Origin: Krasilnikovia cinnamomea
GTDB taxonomy: Bacteria > Actinomycetota > Actinomycetes > Mycobacteriales > Micromonosporaceae
Assembly (NCBI RefSeq): GCF_004217545.1
Contig: NZ_SHKY01000001.1
Coordinates: 4,154,001 to 4,218,000 of the forward strand
Length of the DNA stretch: 64,000 bases
Direction of reading: 5' to 3'
The position numbers and the translations under genes were made by a program. The notes beneath the pieces were generated by a model. The model did no database searches, was not told the DNA's origin, and saw only the letters and a program-made list of their open reading frames with translations. Within the stretch, counting starts at the first letter, position 1, and each line of letters starts with the position of its first letter. Of the stretch, positions 45,538-54,812 are shown piece after piece.

Positions 45538-46337
45538 CGGTCGTCTCCCGGCGTGATGTCGACGAAGTCGGAGGGCTTCTCGGGCGGCAGGCCGATGTTG
45601 CCGCTACGCCCGGCGGTGATCAGTTCGACGACCTGGGAGTGGGTCACGTCGGTGGTCTTGACCTGGGCCGCCATCCGGCCGAGGTACAGCGCGGCGATCC
45701 GGTCGGCGACCGCGAAGACGTCGTTCATGTTGTGCGAGATGAGCACGACGCCGAGGCCGTTGTCGGCGAGCCGGCGGACCAGCTCCAGCACCTGAGCGGT
45801 CTGCGCGACACCGAGGGCGGCGGTCGGCTCGTCCAGGATGACGACCCGGCTGTTCCACAGCACGGCCTTGGCGATGGCCACGGTCTGCCGCTGGCCACCG
45901 GAGAGGCTGGAGACGTGCTGGCGCAGGGACTTCACCGTACGGACGGAGAGGCTCTTGAGCGTCTCGCCGGCCATCTGCTCCATCGTGGGCTCGTCCAGGA
46001 CGACGCCCCGCTTCTTCTCGCGGCCGAGGAACATGTTCTGCACGATGTCCAGATTGTCGCAGAGCGCGAGGTCCTGGTACACGACCTCGATACCCAGCGC
46101 CGAGGCGTCGCGGGGGCTGTGGATCGCTACTTCCTTGCCGTCGAAGATGACCGATCCCGCATCGATCGAGTAGATGCCGCTGATGCATTTGACCATCGTC
46201 GACTTGCCGGCGCCGTTGTCGCCGACGAGTGCGGTGACCTCGCCGGGATAGACGTTCAAGGCGACGTCGTGCAGGACCTGTACGGGGCCGAAACTCTTGT
46301 CGACTCCGCGCAGCTCCAGAAGAGGTGTCGCGGCCAC
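45534..46337 (-). CDS. Sugar ABC transporter ATP-binding protein (single domain)
   Basis: A 267-residue ATPase with one nucleotide-binding domain: Walker A GDNGAGKST, VYQDLALCDNLDIVQNMFLGRE, signature LSGGQRQT, Walker B VVILDEPTAALG and SHNMND. Classical XylG and RbsA have two such domains; this is the one-domain type found with many actinomycete sugar importers, which dimerises. ATG 46337 has AGGAG upstream in the antisense of 46343-46348. Between this gene and the binding-protein gene is a long hairpin. Confidence 0.9.
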   Translation of the reverse strand: MAATPLLELRGVDKSFGPVQVLHDVALNVYPGEVTALVGDNGAGKSTMVKCISGIYSIDAGSVIFDGKEVAIHSPRDASALGIEVVYQDLALCDNLDIVQNMFLGREKKRGVVLDEPTMEQMAGETLKSLSVRTVKSLRQHVSSLSGGQRQTVAIAKAVLWNSRVVILDEPTAALGVAQTAQVLELVRRLADNGLGVVLISHNMNDVFAVADRIAALYLGRMAAQVKTTDVTHSQVVELITAGRSGNIGLPPEKPSDFVDITPGDDR

Positions 46338-46416
46338 GGGTGGTTCTCCTTCGCTGGGTGACCGGGTGCGGGGCGGTGCGCCTGGCGGTGCGCTCCAGGG
46401 GGGTGGGAGCGACGCC

Positions 46417-46452
46417 CGGCGCCGCCCACGCTGGTGGGCGTGGGCGGCGCCG
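46417..46452 (-). terminator. 15-bp hairpin between binding-protein and ATPase genes
   Basis: Arms CGGCGCCGCCCACGC (46417-46431) and its perfect complement (46438-46452), 6-nt loop, 23 nt downstream of the binding-protein stop on the minus strand. Likely a processing or attenuation point that makes the binding protein more abundant than the rest. Confidence 0.6.
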
Positions 46453-46474
46453 TCGTCAGCCGTTGCGGTTCAGG

Positions 46475-47581
46475 TCAGCTGATGCCGGCCTCGGTGCACA
46501 GCTTGGCGTACTCACCGGTGCAGAGCTGCTCCTTGGTCACGAAGCCGTCCGCGACAACGTCCTTGACGTTCTCCTTGGTGATGGACTTCGGGGTCAGCAG
46601 CACGGACTTGACCTCCTTCTTCGACTCCGGGTCGGTGACCGAGCCGGTGGCGGTGGTCGGCGCCTCGCCCTTGGCCAGCGAGATGGCGAGCGCGGCGGCC
46701 GCGTCGGCCTCCTGCTTGATCGCCTTGTAGACCGTCATGCACTGGTCGCCGACGAGGATGTTCTGCAGACCCTGGACGGTGGCGTCCTGGCCGGTGACCG
46801 GGACCTGGCCGTTCAGCTTGTTCTTCTTCAGCACCTGGATGGCCGCGTTACCGAGGCCGTCGTTGGCGGCGAGCACACCCTTGATGTTCTTGTTCTGGGT
46901 GAGCATCTGCTCGAAGATCGTGCCGGCCTGCGCGTTGTCCCAGTCCGGAACGGACTGGTCCGGGCCCTTGACGTACTCGCCCGAGTCGTACTTGGGCTTG
47001 AGCTGCGAGTCGTAGCCCTGCTTGAACAGCGTGGCGTTGTTGTCCGTCGGGGAGCCGTTCAGCTCGGCGACCACCGGCTTGGTGTACTTCTTGGCGGTCA
47101 GGCAGTCGATCAGGCCCTTGCCCTGCAGCTCGCCGACCTTCACGTTGTCGAAGCTGACGTAGTAGTCGGCGCCGCCGTTGAGGGTCAGACGGTCGTAGTC
47201 GATCGTCGCGATACCCGCGGCCTTGGCCTTGTCGAGCACGGCCTTACCGGTACCGGAGTCCAGGTTGACGATCATCAGAACCTTGACGCCGCTGGAGATC
47301 ATGCCGTCCGCGATCGTCTGGAAGGCGGCCTTGTCGCCCTGGGCGTTCTGGATGTCGGCCTGTACGCCGGCCGCGTCGAACGCCGCCTTGAGGTACTTGG
47401 GGTCGTCGGTGCCCCACCGCTGCGAGCTCGCGGTGTCGGGCAGGATGACGCCGACCTTGCCGACCGACGAGGTGCCGCCGTTGCTGCCGGTGCCGGAGTC
47501 CTTGTCGTCGTTACCGCAGGCGGCCATGCTGCCGGTGGCCAGCAGGCCGACGGCGGCGAGGGCGAACAGTCCCTTACGCAT
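46475..47581 (-). CDS. xylF: D-xylose-type sugar-binding lipoprotein (XylF-like)
   Basis: A 368-residue exported lipoprotein; lipobox SMAAC with Cys22. The mature part matches the XylF pattern closely: TIDYDRLTLNGGADYYVSFDNVKVGELQGKGLIDCL, NGSPTDNNATLFKQG, VLAANDGLGNAAIQVL and TGQDATVQGLQNILVGDQCMTVYKAIKQEA. These agree with xylose-binding proteins rather than ribose or galactose ones, though the ligand is still inferred. First gene of the importer operon; AAAGGAAC lies before ATG 47581. Two dyads upstream may be operators. Confidence 0.88.
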   Translation of the reverse strand: MRKGLFALAAVGLLATGSMAACGNDDKDSGTGSNGGTSSVGKVGVILPDTASSQRWGTDDPKYLKAAFDAAGVQADIQNAQGDKAAFQTIADGMISSGVKVLMIVNLDSGTGKAVLDKAKAAGIATIDYDRLTLNGGADYYVSFDNVKVGELQGKGLIDCLTAKKYTKPVVAELNGSPTDNNATLFKQGYDSQLKPKYDSGEYVKGPDQSVPDWDNAQAGTIFEQMLTQNKNIKGVLAANDGLGNAAIQVLKKNKLNGQVPVTGQDATVQGLQNILVGDQCMTVYKAIKQEADAAAALAISLAKGEAPTTATGSVTDPESKKEVKSVLLTPKSITKENVKDVVADGFVTKEQLCTGEYAKLCTEAGIS

Positions 47582-47976
47582 TCCTGTGTTCCTTTCGGGG
47601 TGATCCGAGGCTTCTCGGACTCTGTGGGTGTGCGCTGCCCGGGAGTGTCGCTCCCCAGACGCCGTGGATCAGGAGCCGGTTTGTTGTGTCGGGCAACGTA
47701 TTCCCGCTGTGCCGCATGGCACAAGATGTGGCGCGGCTCGATTTTGTTGTCCGCGATAACAATCCGGCAACGCGCCTGTGACACACGTGTGTTTGATCCA
47801 CGAGCCCTGCGGCATGTCTGGCGATTCGCTACCGGAGATTGCCGATCGCTTGAGTTGCCCCACAAAGCGACGCTAGGTCACTCGCGGGTCCCAACTTGCC
47901 CGATCTCGGGTAAAAGATCGGGCTCGTGGGGTAACGGTGTCGTAACGGAAGCTTTTGCTGGGTGGGTATGTCCAGA
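47582..47976. other. 395-bp upstream region of the xylose-type importer
   Basis: No gene seen. It holds an A/T-richer stretch (about 47670-47830) with the dyad at 47740-47764, a related half-dyad TTGTTGTGTCGGGCAAC at 47681-47697 and a perfect 12-bp palindrome ACACACGTGTGT at 47781-47792. The importer promoter must be here. Confidence 0.6.
47740..47764. promoter_or_regulatory. Candidate ROK/XylR operator
   Basis: An imperfect 25-bp dyad: GATTTTGTTGTC, CGC, GATAACAATC, with the TTGTT/AACAA halves typical of ROK-family operators. It is 159 bp upstream of the xylF start. Confidence 0.45.
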
Positions 47977-48459
47977 TCAGGTCCGTATTGCCGCGACTGT
48001 CGCGGCGGTCAGCCGGACCAGATCGGCGGGCTTGACCGAAACCTGAAGTCCCCGGCGGCCGGCGGAGATAACCATCTGATCAAGGTCCAGCGCAGAGTCG
48101 TCGACCACCGTGGGGAGCCTCCGCCGCTGCCCGAGCGGGCTGATCCCGCCCCGTACGTATCCGGTGCTGCGCTCGGCTACCGCGCGGTCCGCGAGCGTGG
48201 CGCGCTTGCCGCCGACCGCCGCGGCCAGAGCCTTGAGGTCCAGGTCGCCGGTCACCGGTACCACCGCGACGGTCAGCGCCCCGTCGACCTCGGCGATCAG
48301 CGTCTTGAACAGCCGATGCGGGTCGACACCGAGGGCCTGCGCCACCAGGGCGCCGTAGTCCGGCGCATCCGGCGAGACCTCGTACGGGTGCAACTCGTAC
48401 GCCACGCGCTCGGCGCTCAGCAGCGCCGTCGCCGGGGTGCCCGCGCTCTTCTTGGCCAC
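47977..48459 (-). CDS. ybaK: Cys-tRNA(Pro)/Cys-tRNA(Cys) deacylase YbaK
   Basis: A 160-residue editing protein that removes cysteine mischarged on tRNA(Pro). Key features: K52 in HRLFKTLIAEVDG, the strand VAVVPVTGDLDLKALAAAVGGKRATLAD, GYVRGGISPLGQRRRLPTVVDDSA and the final ISAGRRGLQVSVKPADLVRLT. Normal length. Its upstream side is a repeat-containing gap, so the promoter is not obvious. Confidence 0.93.
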   Translation of the reverse strand: MAKKSAGTPATALLSAERVAYELHPYEVSPDAPDYGALVAQALGVDPHRLFKTLIAEVDGALTVAVVPVTGDLDLKALAAAVGGKRATLADRAVAERSTGYVRGGISPLGQRRRLPTVVDDSALDLDQMVISAGRRGLQVSVKPADLVRLTAATVAAIRT

Positions 48460-48521
48460 GCGCGAAGGCTAGCGTCCCGGGGCGCCCGGGCGACGGCGCG
48501 CCACGGTGTCTCCTCCGCTGC

Positions 48522-48703
48522 CCTCAGTGCTGGGGCGATGTCCGCCGTCCTCAGTGAGCCGATGTCCGCCGTCCTCAGTGAGCCGACGTCGACTGTCCTC
48601 AGTGCGCGCTGATCAGGCCTCGCCGATCCGCAGTGCAGCGCGCCGATCGGGGCCTCTTGGGTCCTCAGTGCGGCGTGTTGCCAGGGCTGGCTGGTCCTCA
48701 GTG
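48522..48703. repeat. CCTCAGTG repeat array
   Basis: CCTCAGTG occurs six times (48522, 48549, 48573, 48597, 48663, 48696), the first four at 24-27-bp spacing with shared flank GTCCTCAGTGAGCCGATGTCCGCC. It fills the 275-bp gap between ybaK and the next gene. No coding frame is supported. Confidence 0.8.
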
Positions 48704-48734
48704 CGGCGCGGTGGCTCGGCGGTGCGGCGCGGGA

Positions 48735-49919
48735 TCACCGGGCCGCGCACAGCAGGGCCGTGGGCGCGTCGGCGATCCGGGTCAGCACCAGCGACGCCGC
48801 GTTCGGGCCGGACAGTCGCAGGTCCTGGCGCAGCCGTTCCGGTTCAAGCGCCGAGCCGCGCTTGCGGATCTCCAGCCGCCCGACGCCCCGCTCCCGCAGC
48901 AGCGTCCGCAGCCGCTTCAACGAGAACGGCAGCACGTCGGTCACCGCCAGCCGCCGCCCGAGCGGCGTGTCGACCGGGTCGTCGGTGTAGATGTACGCGA
49001 TCCGGGGGTCGGCGAGGCGCCCGCCGATCCCGGCCGCGAACTCCGCGACCAGGTGGGCGCGGACCACCGCCGGGTCCGGGTCGTACAGGTACGGACCGAC
49101 CGGGCCCACCGCGGCGGCCGCGCTCCCGGAGCCGGTCAGCGTGACCGGCTCCGCGCCCCGCAGCACGGTGGCCCGGCGCGGCACCGCCGCCAGCGGCCCG
49201 CACCAGAACGCGGCCTCGACCAGGTCGCCGTCGACGCTGACCCACTCGCCCTCGGCCCCCGGCGGCAGCAGGGCGTGGTCGATGCCCGGCGCCAGCTTCA
49301 GGACGGTACGCGGCACCCGGGCGGGCAGGCCGGCGACGAAGTCCCACGGGGGCGACCACGAGTCGGGGTTCATGGCCCGGCCACGGCCGGTGCGCCGCGC
49401 GGGATCGGCGAAGACCGCGTCCGCGCCCGCGAGGTCCACGGTCGTCGCGGAAGCGCAGGCGACCGTGACCAGCCCGTCCAGCCCGGCGGCGGCCGCGTTG
49501 GCCGCGGCGAGCGCGGCGGTCAGCGGGTCGGCGTCGACCGCGTACACGTGGATGCCCGCACGGGCCGCGGCCAGCGTGTCCGCGCCCAGCCCGCAGCCCA
49601 GATCGGTCAGGGTGGTGACCCCGGCGGCGCGCAGCCGGGCCGCCCGCCGGTCGGCGACCACCGCGCGGGTGGCCTGCTCCAGGCCGGCCCGGGTGAAGAA
49701 CATCGTGGCGGCTGCCGCGCCGAACTTGGCGGCGGCGCGGCGCCGCAGCTCCGCCTGGGTGAGCGCGGCGGCGGCCAGCGGCGGGGGCACCCCGCGGGCG
49801 CGCAGCCGCGCGGCGGCGGCGAGGGGGTCGGCGCCGGACACCTCGGCGGCGGCCGCCAGGGCGGCCGCCCCCTCGGGGGTACGCAGTGCTGCCAGCAGTT
49901 CCAGGTCCACGGGAGTCAT
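48735..49919 (-). CDS. THUMP-like class I SAM-dependent methyltransferase
   Basis: A 394-residue protein. After a helical start (MTPVDLELLAALRTPEG), it has the SAM motif LTDLGCGLGADTLAAARAG, acidic VYAVDADPLTAALAAANA and the ADAVFADPARR stretch in the motif IV position, then a C-terminal THUMP-like domain with LEIRKRGSALEPERLRQDLRLSG. The family is uncharacterised; RNA or DNA methylation is a guess. ATG 49919 is used because the longer frame would run into the CIRCE operators. Divergent from groES across about 220 bp; one CIRCE lies only 19 bp from its start. Confidence 0.85.
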   Translation of the reverse strand: MTPVDLELLAALRTPEGAAALAAAAEVSGADPLAAAARLRARGVPPPLAAAALTQAELRRRAAAKFGAAAATMFFTRAGLEQATRAVVADRRAARLRAAGVTTLTDLGCGLGADTLAAARAGIHVYAVDADPLTAALAAANAAAAGLDGLVTVACASATTVDLAGADAVFADPARRTGRGRAMNPDSWSPPWDFVAGLPARVPRTVLKLAPGIDHALLPPGAEGEWVSVDGDLVEAAFWCGPLAAVPRRATVLRGAEPVTLTGSGSAAAAVGPVGPYLYDPDPAVVRAHLVAEFAAGIGGRLADPRIAYIYTDDPVDTPLGRRLAVTDVLPFSLKRLRTLLRERGVGRLEIRKRGSALEPERLRQDLRLSGPNAASLVLTRIADAPTALLCAAR

Positions 49920-49937
49920 TCTCGCGGGTGGGGCGTG

Positions 49938-49964
49938 TTGGCACTCTCCTTGACGGAGTGCCAG
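49938..49964. promoter_or_regulatory. CIRCE operator 1 (HrcA site)
   Basis: TTGGCACTC-N9-GAGTGCCAG, one mismatch per half from the TTAGCACTC-N9-GAGTGCTAA consensus. Near the groES promoter and 19 bp from the divergent methyltransferase start. Confidence 0.92.
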
Positions 49965-49970
49965 TACCGG

Positions 49971-49976
49971 CATAAT
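49971..49976 (+). promoter_or_regulatory. -10 box of the groESL promoter
   Basis: CATAAT between the two CIRCE sites; transcription would begin near 49983, at the first base of CIRCE 2, the usual arrangement. Confidence 0.55.
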
Positions 49977-49982
49977 CTCCGA

Positions 49983-50009
49983 TTAGCACTCTCACCACGA
50001 GGGTGCCAG
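49983..50009. promoter_or_regulatory. CIRCE operator 2 (HrcA site)
   Basis: TTAGCACTC-N9-GGGTGCCAG. The left half is perfect, the right half carries two or three changes. It lies at the predicted 5' end of the groESL transcript, whose leader is then about 160 nt. Confidence 0.92.
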
Positions 50010-50146
50010 CCGCGCGGACCCGCCGGGGCCGCGCGACTAGCGCCAGGCGGACCGGCACCCGCGACGACGGCCCCGCCCGGTGGCATGAGGCATCCGGCCG
50101 GCCAGTTGGTCGGCGACGACACCAAGTACCCCAGGAGGGTATGCCC

Positions 50147-50455
50147 GTGACTACCGCGACGAAGGTTGCGATCAAGCCGCTCGAGGACCGCATCGTGGTC
50201 CAGGCGAACGAGGCTGAGACGACCACGGCGTCGGGCATCGTGATCCCCGACACCGCCAAGGAGAAGCCGCAGGAGGGCACCGTCCTCGCTGTCGGCCCCG
50301 GCCGCATCGACGACAAGGGCAACCGGATCCCGGTTGACGTCAAGGTCGGCGAGACGGTCCTGTACTCGAAGTACGGCGGCACCGAGGTCAAGTACGCCGG
50401 CGAGGAGTACCTGGTGCTCTCCGCCCGCGACGTCCTCGCGGTCATCGAGAAGTGA
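50147..50455 (+). CDS. groES: Co-chaperonin GroES
   Basis: A 102-residue GroES ([46 protein letters not shown], the mobile loop, and [30 protein letters not shown]). It caps the GroEL ring. GTG 50147 is chosen because AGGAGG ends 8 nt upstream; ATG 50141, six bases earlier, is only 2 nt from it and is the alternative start in the same frame. Heat-shock control through the two CIRCE sites. groEL follows 71 bp later. Confidence 0.95.
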   Translation: MTTATKVAIKPLEDRIVVQANEAETTTASGIVIPDTAKEKPQEGTVLAVGPGRIDDKGNRIPVDVKVGETVLYSKYGGTEVKYAGEEYLVLSARDVLAVIEK

Positions 50456-50514
50456 CCTACTGACAGTGCTGACCGCCTCGGTCCGGTGTACCGGACCGGG
50501 GCGGTGGTGCGTGA

Positions 50515-52167
<1,653 letters not shown>

Positions 52168-52188
52168 CCCGGATTCAGTTCCACGGAG

Positions 52189-52216
52189 AGGCGCGCCGGC
52201 ACCCGGCGCGCCTTTT
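52189..52216 (+). terminator. Rho-independent terminator of groESL
   Basis: AGGCGCGCCGG, 3-nt loop, CCGGCGCGCCT then TTT, 22 nt after the groEL stop. One of the few terminators here with a T run. Confidence 0.85.
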
Positions 52217-52400
52217 CCATACCCACCCGCCCCATTGCGCGGCCTCGGCTTGTTGCGCGATGCCGTTTTGTGCCGCCTTGGCTCGTTCCGTCCGCTGCCG
52301 GACCTCGATGAGTTCTGGTTAGCGCCGCACCCGAACTCCTCAAGATCTGCGGCCGGCCGGCTGTGCCGGGGGTGGGCCGTGACGGGGGCAGGATAGGGGA

Positions 52401-53987
52401 GTGAAGCTCTCCGTCCGGGCCGGGCTGGCCGGTGTCGCGGCGGCCGCGGTCGCCCTCGGTGCCGCCGAGGTCGTTGCGGTGGCGACCGGTCCGCTGTCCG
52501 CGCCGCTGCTGGCTGTCGGTGGAGTCGTCGTCGACACCGTGCCGGGCCCGGTCAAGAACGCCGCCGTCGCGGTCTTCGGCGTCCACGACAAGACCGCCCT
52601 GATCACCGGTACCGCGCTGCTGCTCGCCGCCTACGCCTACGGGGTGGGTGTGCTGGCGCTGCGATCGTGGCGCTGGGCGCTCGCCGGCATAGCTTTGTTC
52701 GGCGCGATCGGCGTGGCCGCAGCGGTGACCCGACACGACGCTGGCCCCGGCGCGGCGCTGCCCGCACTGATCGGCGCGGCGGTGGCGGCGTTGGTGCTCC
52801 GCCTGCTGCTCGCCCAGGCGGTCGAGCCGGGTTCGGCCACGGCGGGCGTGGCTGGTGCCGTCTCAGCGGACGGCCCTGGGGGGCATGGCCCGGGCGATGA
52901 GGACGTGACCGATGAGCCGCAGCCGTGGGCGGGGCGGCGGCGGTTCCTGCGGGGGCTGGGGATAGCGGCCGCGTTGGCCGCGGTCACCGGCGTCGCCGGC
53001 CGACTGCTGACCGGCCGCCGCGCGGTGACCGCTGCGCGAAACGCCGTGGTGCTGCCCACCCCGGTGTCACCGGCCCGCCCGGTTCCCGCCGCCGCCCAGG
53101 TCCGCGGTGTCACGCCGTACGTCTCGACGAATGAGGACTTCTACCGGATCGACACCGCGCTGTATCCGCCGCAGGTGGACCCGGCGGCGTGGCAACTGCG
53201 GGTACACGGGATGGTGCGCAACCCGATCACGCTGACCTGGGCGGACCTGCTGCGCCGCCCGATGATCGAGCGGTACGTGACGCTGGCCTGTGTCTCCAAC
53301 GAGGTGGGTGGCGACCTGATCGGCAACGCCCGCTGGCTGGGCACCCCGGTCAAGGCCCTGCTCGACGAGGCCGACCCGCTGCCGGGCGCCGACCAGGTGG
53401 TGCAGCGTTCCGTGGACGGGTGGACCTGCGGCAGCCCCACGGCGGTGCTGCGCGACGGGCGCGACGCCCTGCTGGCGATCGGCATGAACGGCCGCCCGCT
53501 GCCCGTCGAGCACGGCTTCCCGGTGCGCCTGGTGGTCCCGGGCCTGTACGGCTACGTCTCCGCCTGCAAATGGGTGGTGGAGCTGGAGCTGACCCGGTTC
53601 GCGGACTTCGACGCGTACTGGGTGCCGCGCGGGTGGGCGCAGCAGGCGCCGATCAAGACCCAGTCGCGCATCGACACTCCGCGGGACGGGGCGAAGCGCC
53701 CGGCCGGGCCGCTGGTGGTGGCCGGCGTCGCGTGGGCGCAGCACCGCGGCATCGCGAAGGTCGAGGTGCAGCTCGACGGGGGAGCGTGGCAGGTCGCCAC
53801 GTTGGCCGACACGGTCTCGGCGGACACCTGGCGGCAGTGGTTCCTGCCGTGGACGGTCACCCCGGGCCGGCACACCCTGCGGGTACGGGCGACCGACACC
53901 ACCGGCGGCACGCAGCCGAGCACTCCCGCCCCGCCGGAGCCCGACGGCGCCACCGGCTGGCACAGCGTGACGTTCACCGTCGAGTAG
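52401..53987 (+). CDS. Membrane-anchored molybdopterin-dependent oxidoreductase (sulfite-oxidase fold)
   Basis: A 528-residue protein. About five N-terminal TM segments (first at 5-30, then through about residue 140) precede a twin-Arg motif RRRFLRG (179-185) followed by one more hydrophobic segment, so the catalytic domain is probably placed outside. That domain (about 230-450) is of the sulfite oxidase/YedY type with the Mo-ligand Cys297 in TLACVSNEVGG and HGFPVRLVVPGLYGYVSACKWV. The last 100 residues form the Mo-co dimerisation beta-domain. Substrate unknown. GTG 52401 has CAGGAT 6 nt upstream, a leaderless-type arrangement. Confidence 0.85.
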   Translation: MKLSVRAGLAGVAAAAVALGAAEVVAVATGPLSAPLLAVGGVVVDTVPGPVKNAAVAVFGVHDKTALITGTALLLAAYAYGVGVLALRSWRWALAGIALFGAIGVAAAVTRHDAGPGAALPALIGAAVAALVLRLLLAQAVEPGSATAGVAGAVSADGPGGHGPGDEDVTDEPQPWAGRRRFLRGLGIAAALAAVTGVAGRLLTGRRAVTAARNAVVLPTPVSPARPVPAAAQVRGVTPYVSTNEDFYRIDTALYPPQVDPAAWQLRVHGMVRNPITLTWADLLRRPMIERYVTLACVSNEVGGDLIGNARWLGTPVKALLDEADPLPGADQVVQRSVDGWTCGSPTAVLRDGRDALLAIGMNGRPLPVEHGFPVRLVVPGLYGYVSACKWVVELELTRFADFDAYWVPRGWAQQAPIKTQSRIDTPRDGAKRPAGPLVVAGVAWAQHRGIAKVEVQLDGGAWQVATLADTVSADTWRQWFLPWTVTPGRHTLRVRATDTTGGTQPSTPAPPEPDGATGWHSVTFTVE

Positions 53988-54191
53988 TCCGGGGCCGGAT
54001 GGCACACGTGGCCGTCACCGTCCAGTAACCCGAAAGCCGCACTTTGCGTCCGACTTGGGCCCCGAATTCGCTCGTACGGTGGCTTGCATGTCCACCGGTG
54101 CGGTTGAAGAGCCGCTCAACACATCGGCGTGGCCCCCGTCCGGGAGCCTCGCCGGGAACTGTGCCGAAATGCCGCGCATCGTCGCGCGGCG

Positions 54192-54581
54192 TCAGGCCGC
54201 GGGCGCCCGCCGTTGCGTCGGTACGGCCGTCTTGTGGGGCCCGCCGAGGCGTGCCTCGAGCCGAGCAAGGTCCACCCGTCCGTGACGCCGGTCGGCCAGG
54301 TCGTCCCAGCCGACCGCCAGCAGCCGCAGCCGTTCGGTCTCGCTGAAACCTCCCCAGACTCCGTACGGTTCCCGGACCGCGAGGGCATGGGCCGCGCACT
54401 CGGCGCGTACCGGGCAGGCCCGGCACATGGCCTTGGCGTTGGCCTCCCGGCGGTTGCGCGACGATCCGCGTTCGCCGTCCGGGTGGAAGAACTGGGCGCT
54501 GTCACGCCCGCGGCATCGGCCGAGTCGCTGCCAGTCCCACAAATCGGCGATGGCACCGGGCAGCCTGCGAAGGTTCGACAT
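54192..54581 (-). CDS. WhiB-family transcriptional regulator
   Basis: A 129-residue iron-sulfur regulator. The four cluster cysteines are C23, C53, C56 and C62 in the family pattern C-Xn-C-X2-C-X5-C, followed by GVWGG (74-78) and a basic C-terminal DNA-binding tail (DDLADRRHGRVDLARLEARLGG). GGAGGAGGG is about 6 nt before ATG 54581, so the longer frame from 54605 is rejected. Which WhiB subgroup it belongs to is not decided. Divergent from the BldM-like gene, a neighbourhood of developmental regulators. Confidence 0.93.
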   Translation of the reverse strand: MSNLRRLPGAIADLWDWQRLGRCRGRDSAQFFHPDGERGSSRNRREANAKAMCRACPVRAECAAHALAVREPYGVWGGFSETERLRLLAVGWDDLADRRHGRVDLARLEARLGGPHKTAVPTQRRAPAA

Positions 54582-54812
54582 CAACACCCTCCTCCCGCGC
54601 GGCACCGCGGAGTGTGGTTCGTTCCGGGCCGGTCACTGGCCTACGGCCGGTGTACCCCGGGGGTACCCACCTCACACCCGTCGTGTCGATGTCTTCCCCA
54701 GCCGTATCCCATCGCTGCCGCAAGCCATGGGGATCTTTCCCGTTTTTTCCATCTAAAGCGCGTAATGCTGCGGCCGTTGCGTGATCTCCTCTGAGAGAGA
54801 AGGAGGATCACT

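Noticed and set aside
50003..50146. Upstream extension of groES
   Set aside because: It covers CIRCE 2 and the leader; GroES homologues start close to VAIKPLEDR and AGGAGG fixes the start.
54055..54285. Small plus-strand frames overlapping whiB
   Set aside because: Antisense to a WhiB gene with all four cysteines and a good ribosome site.
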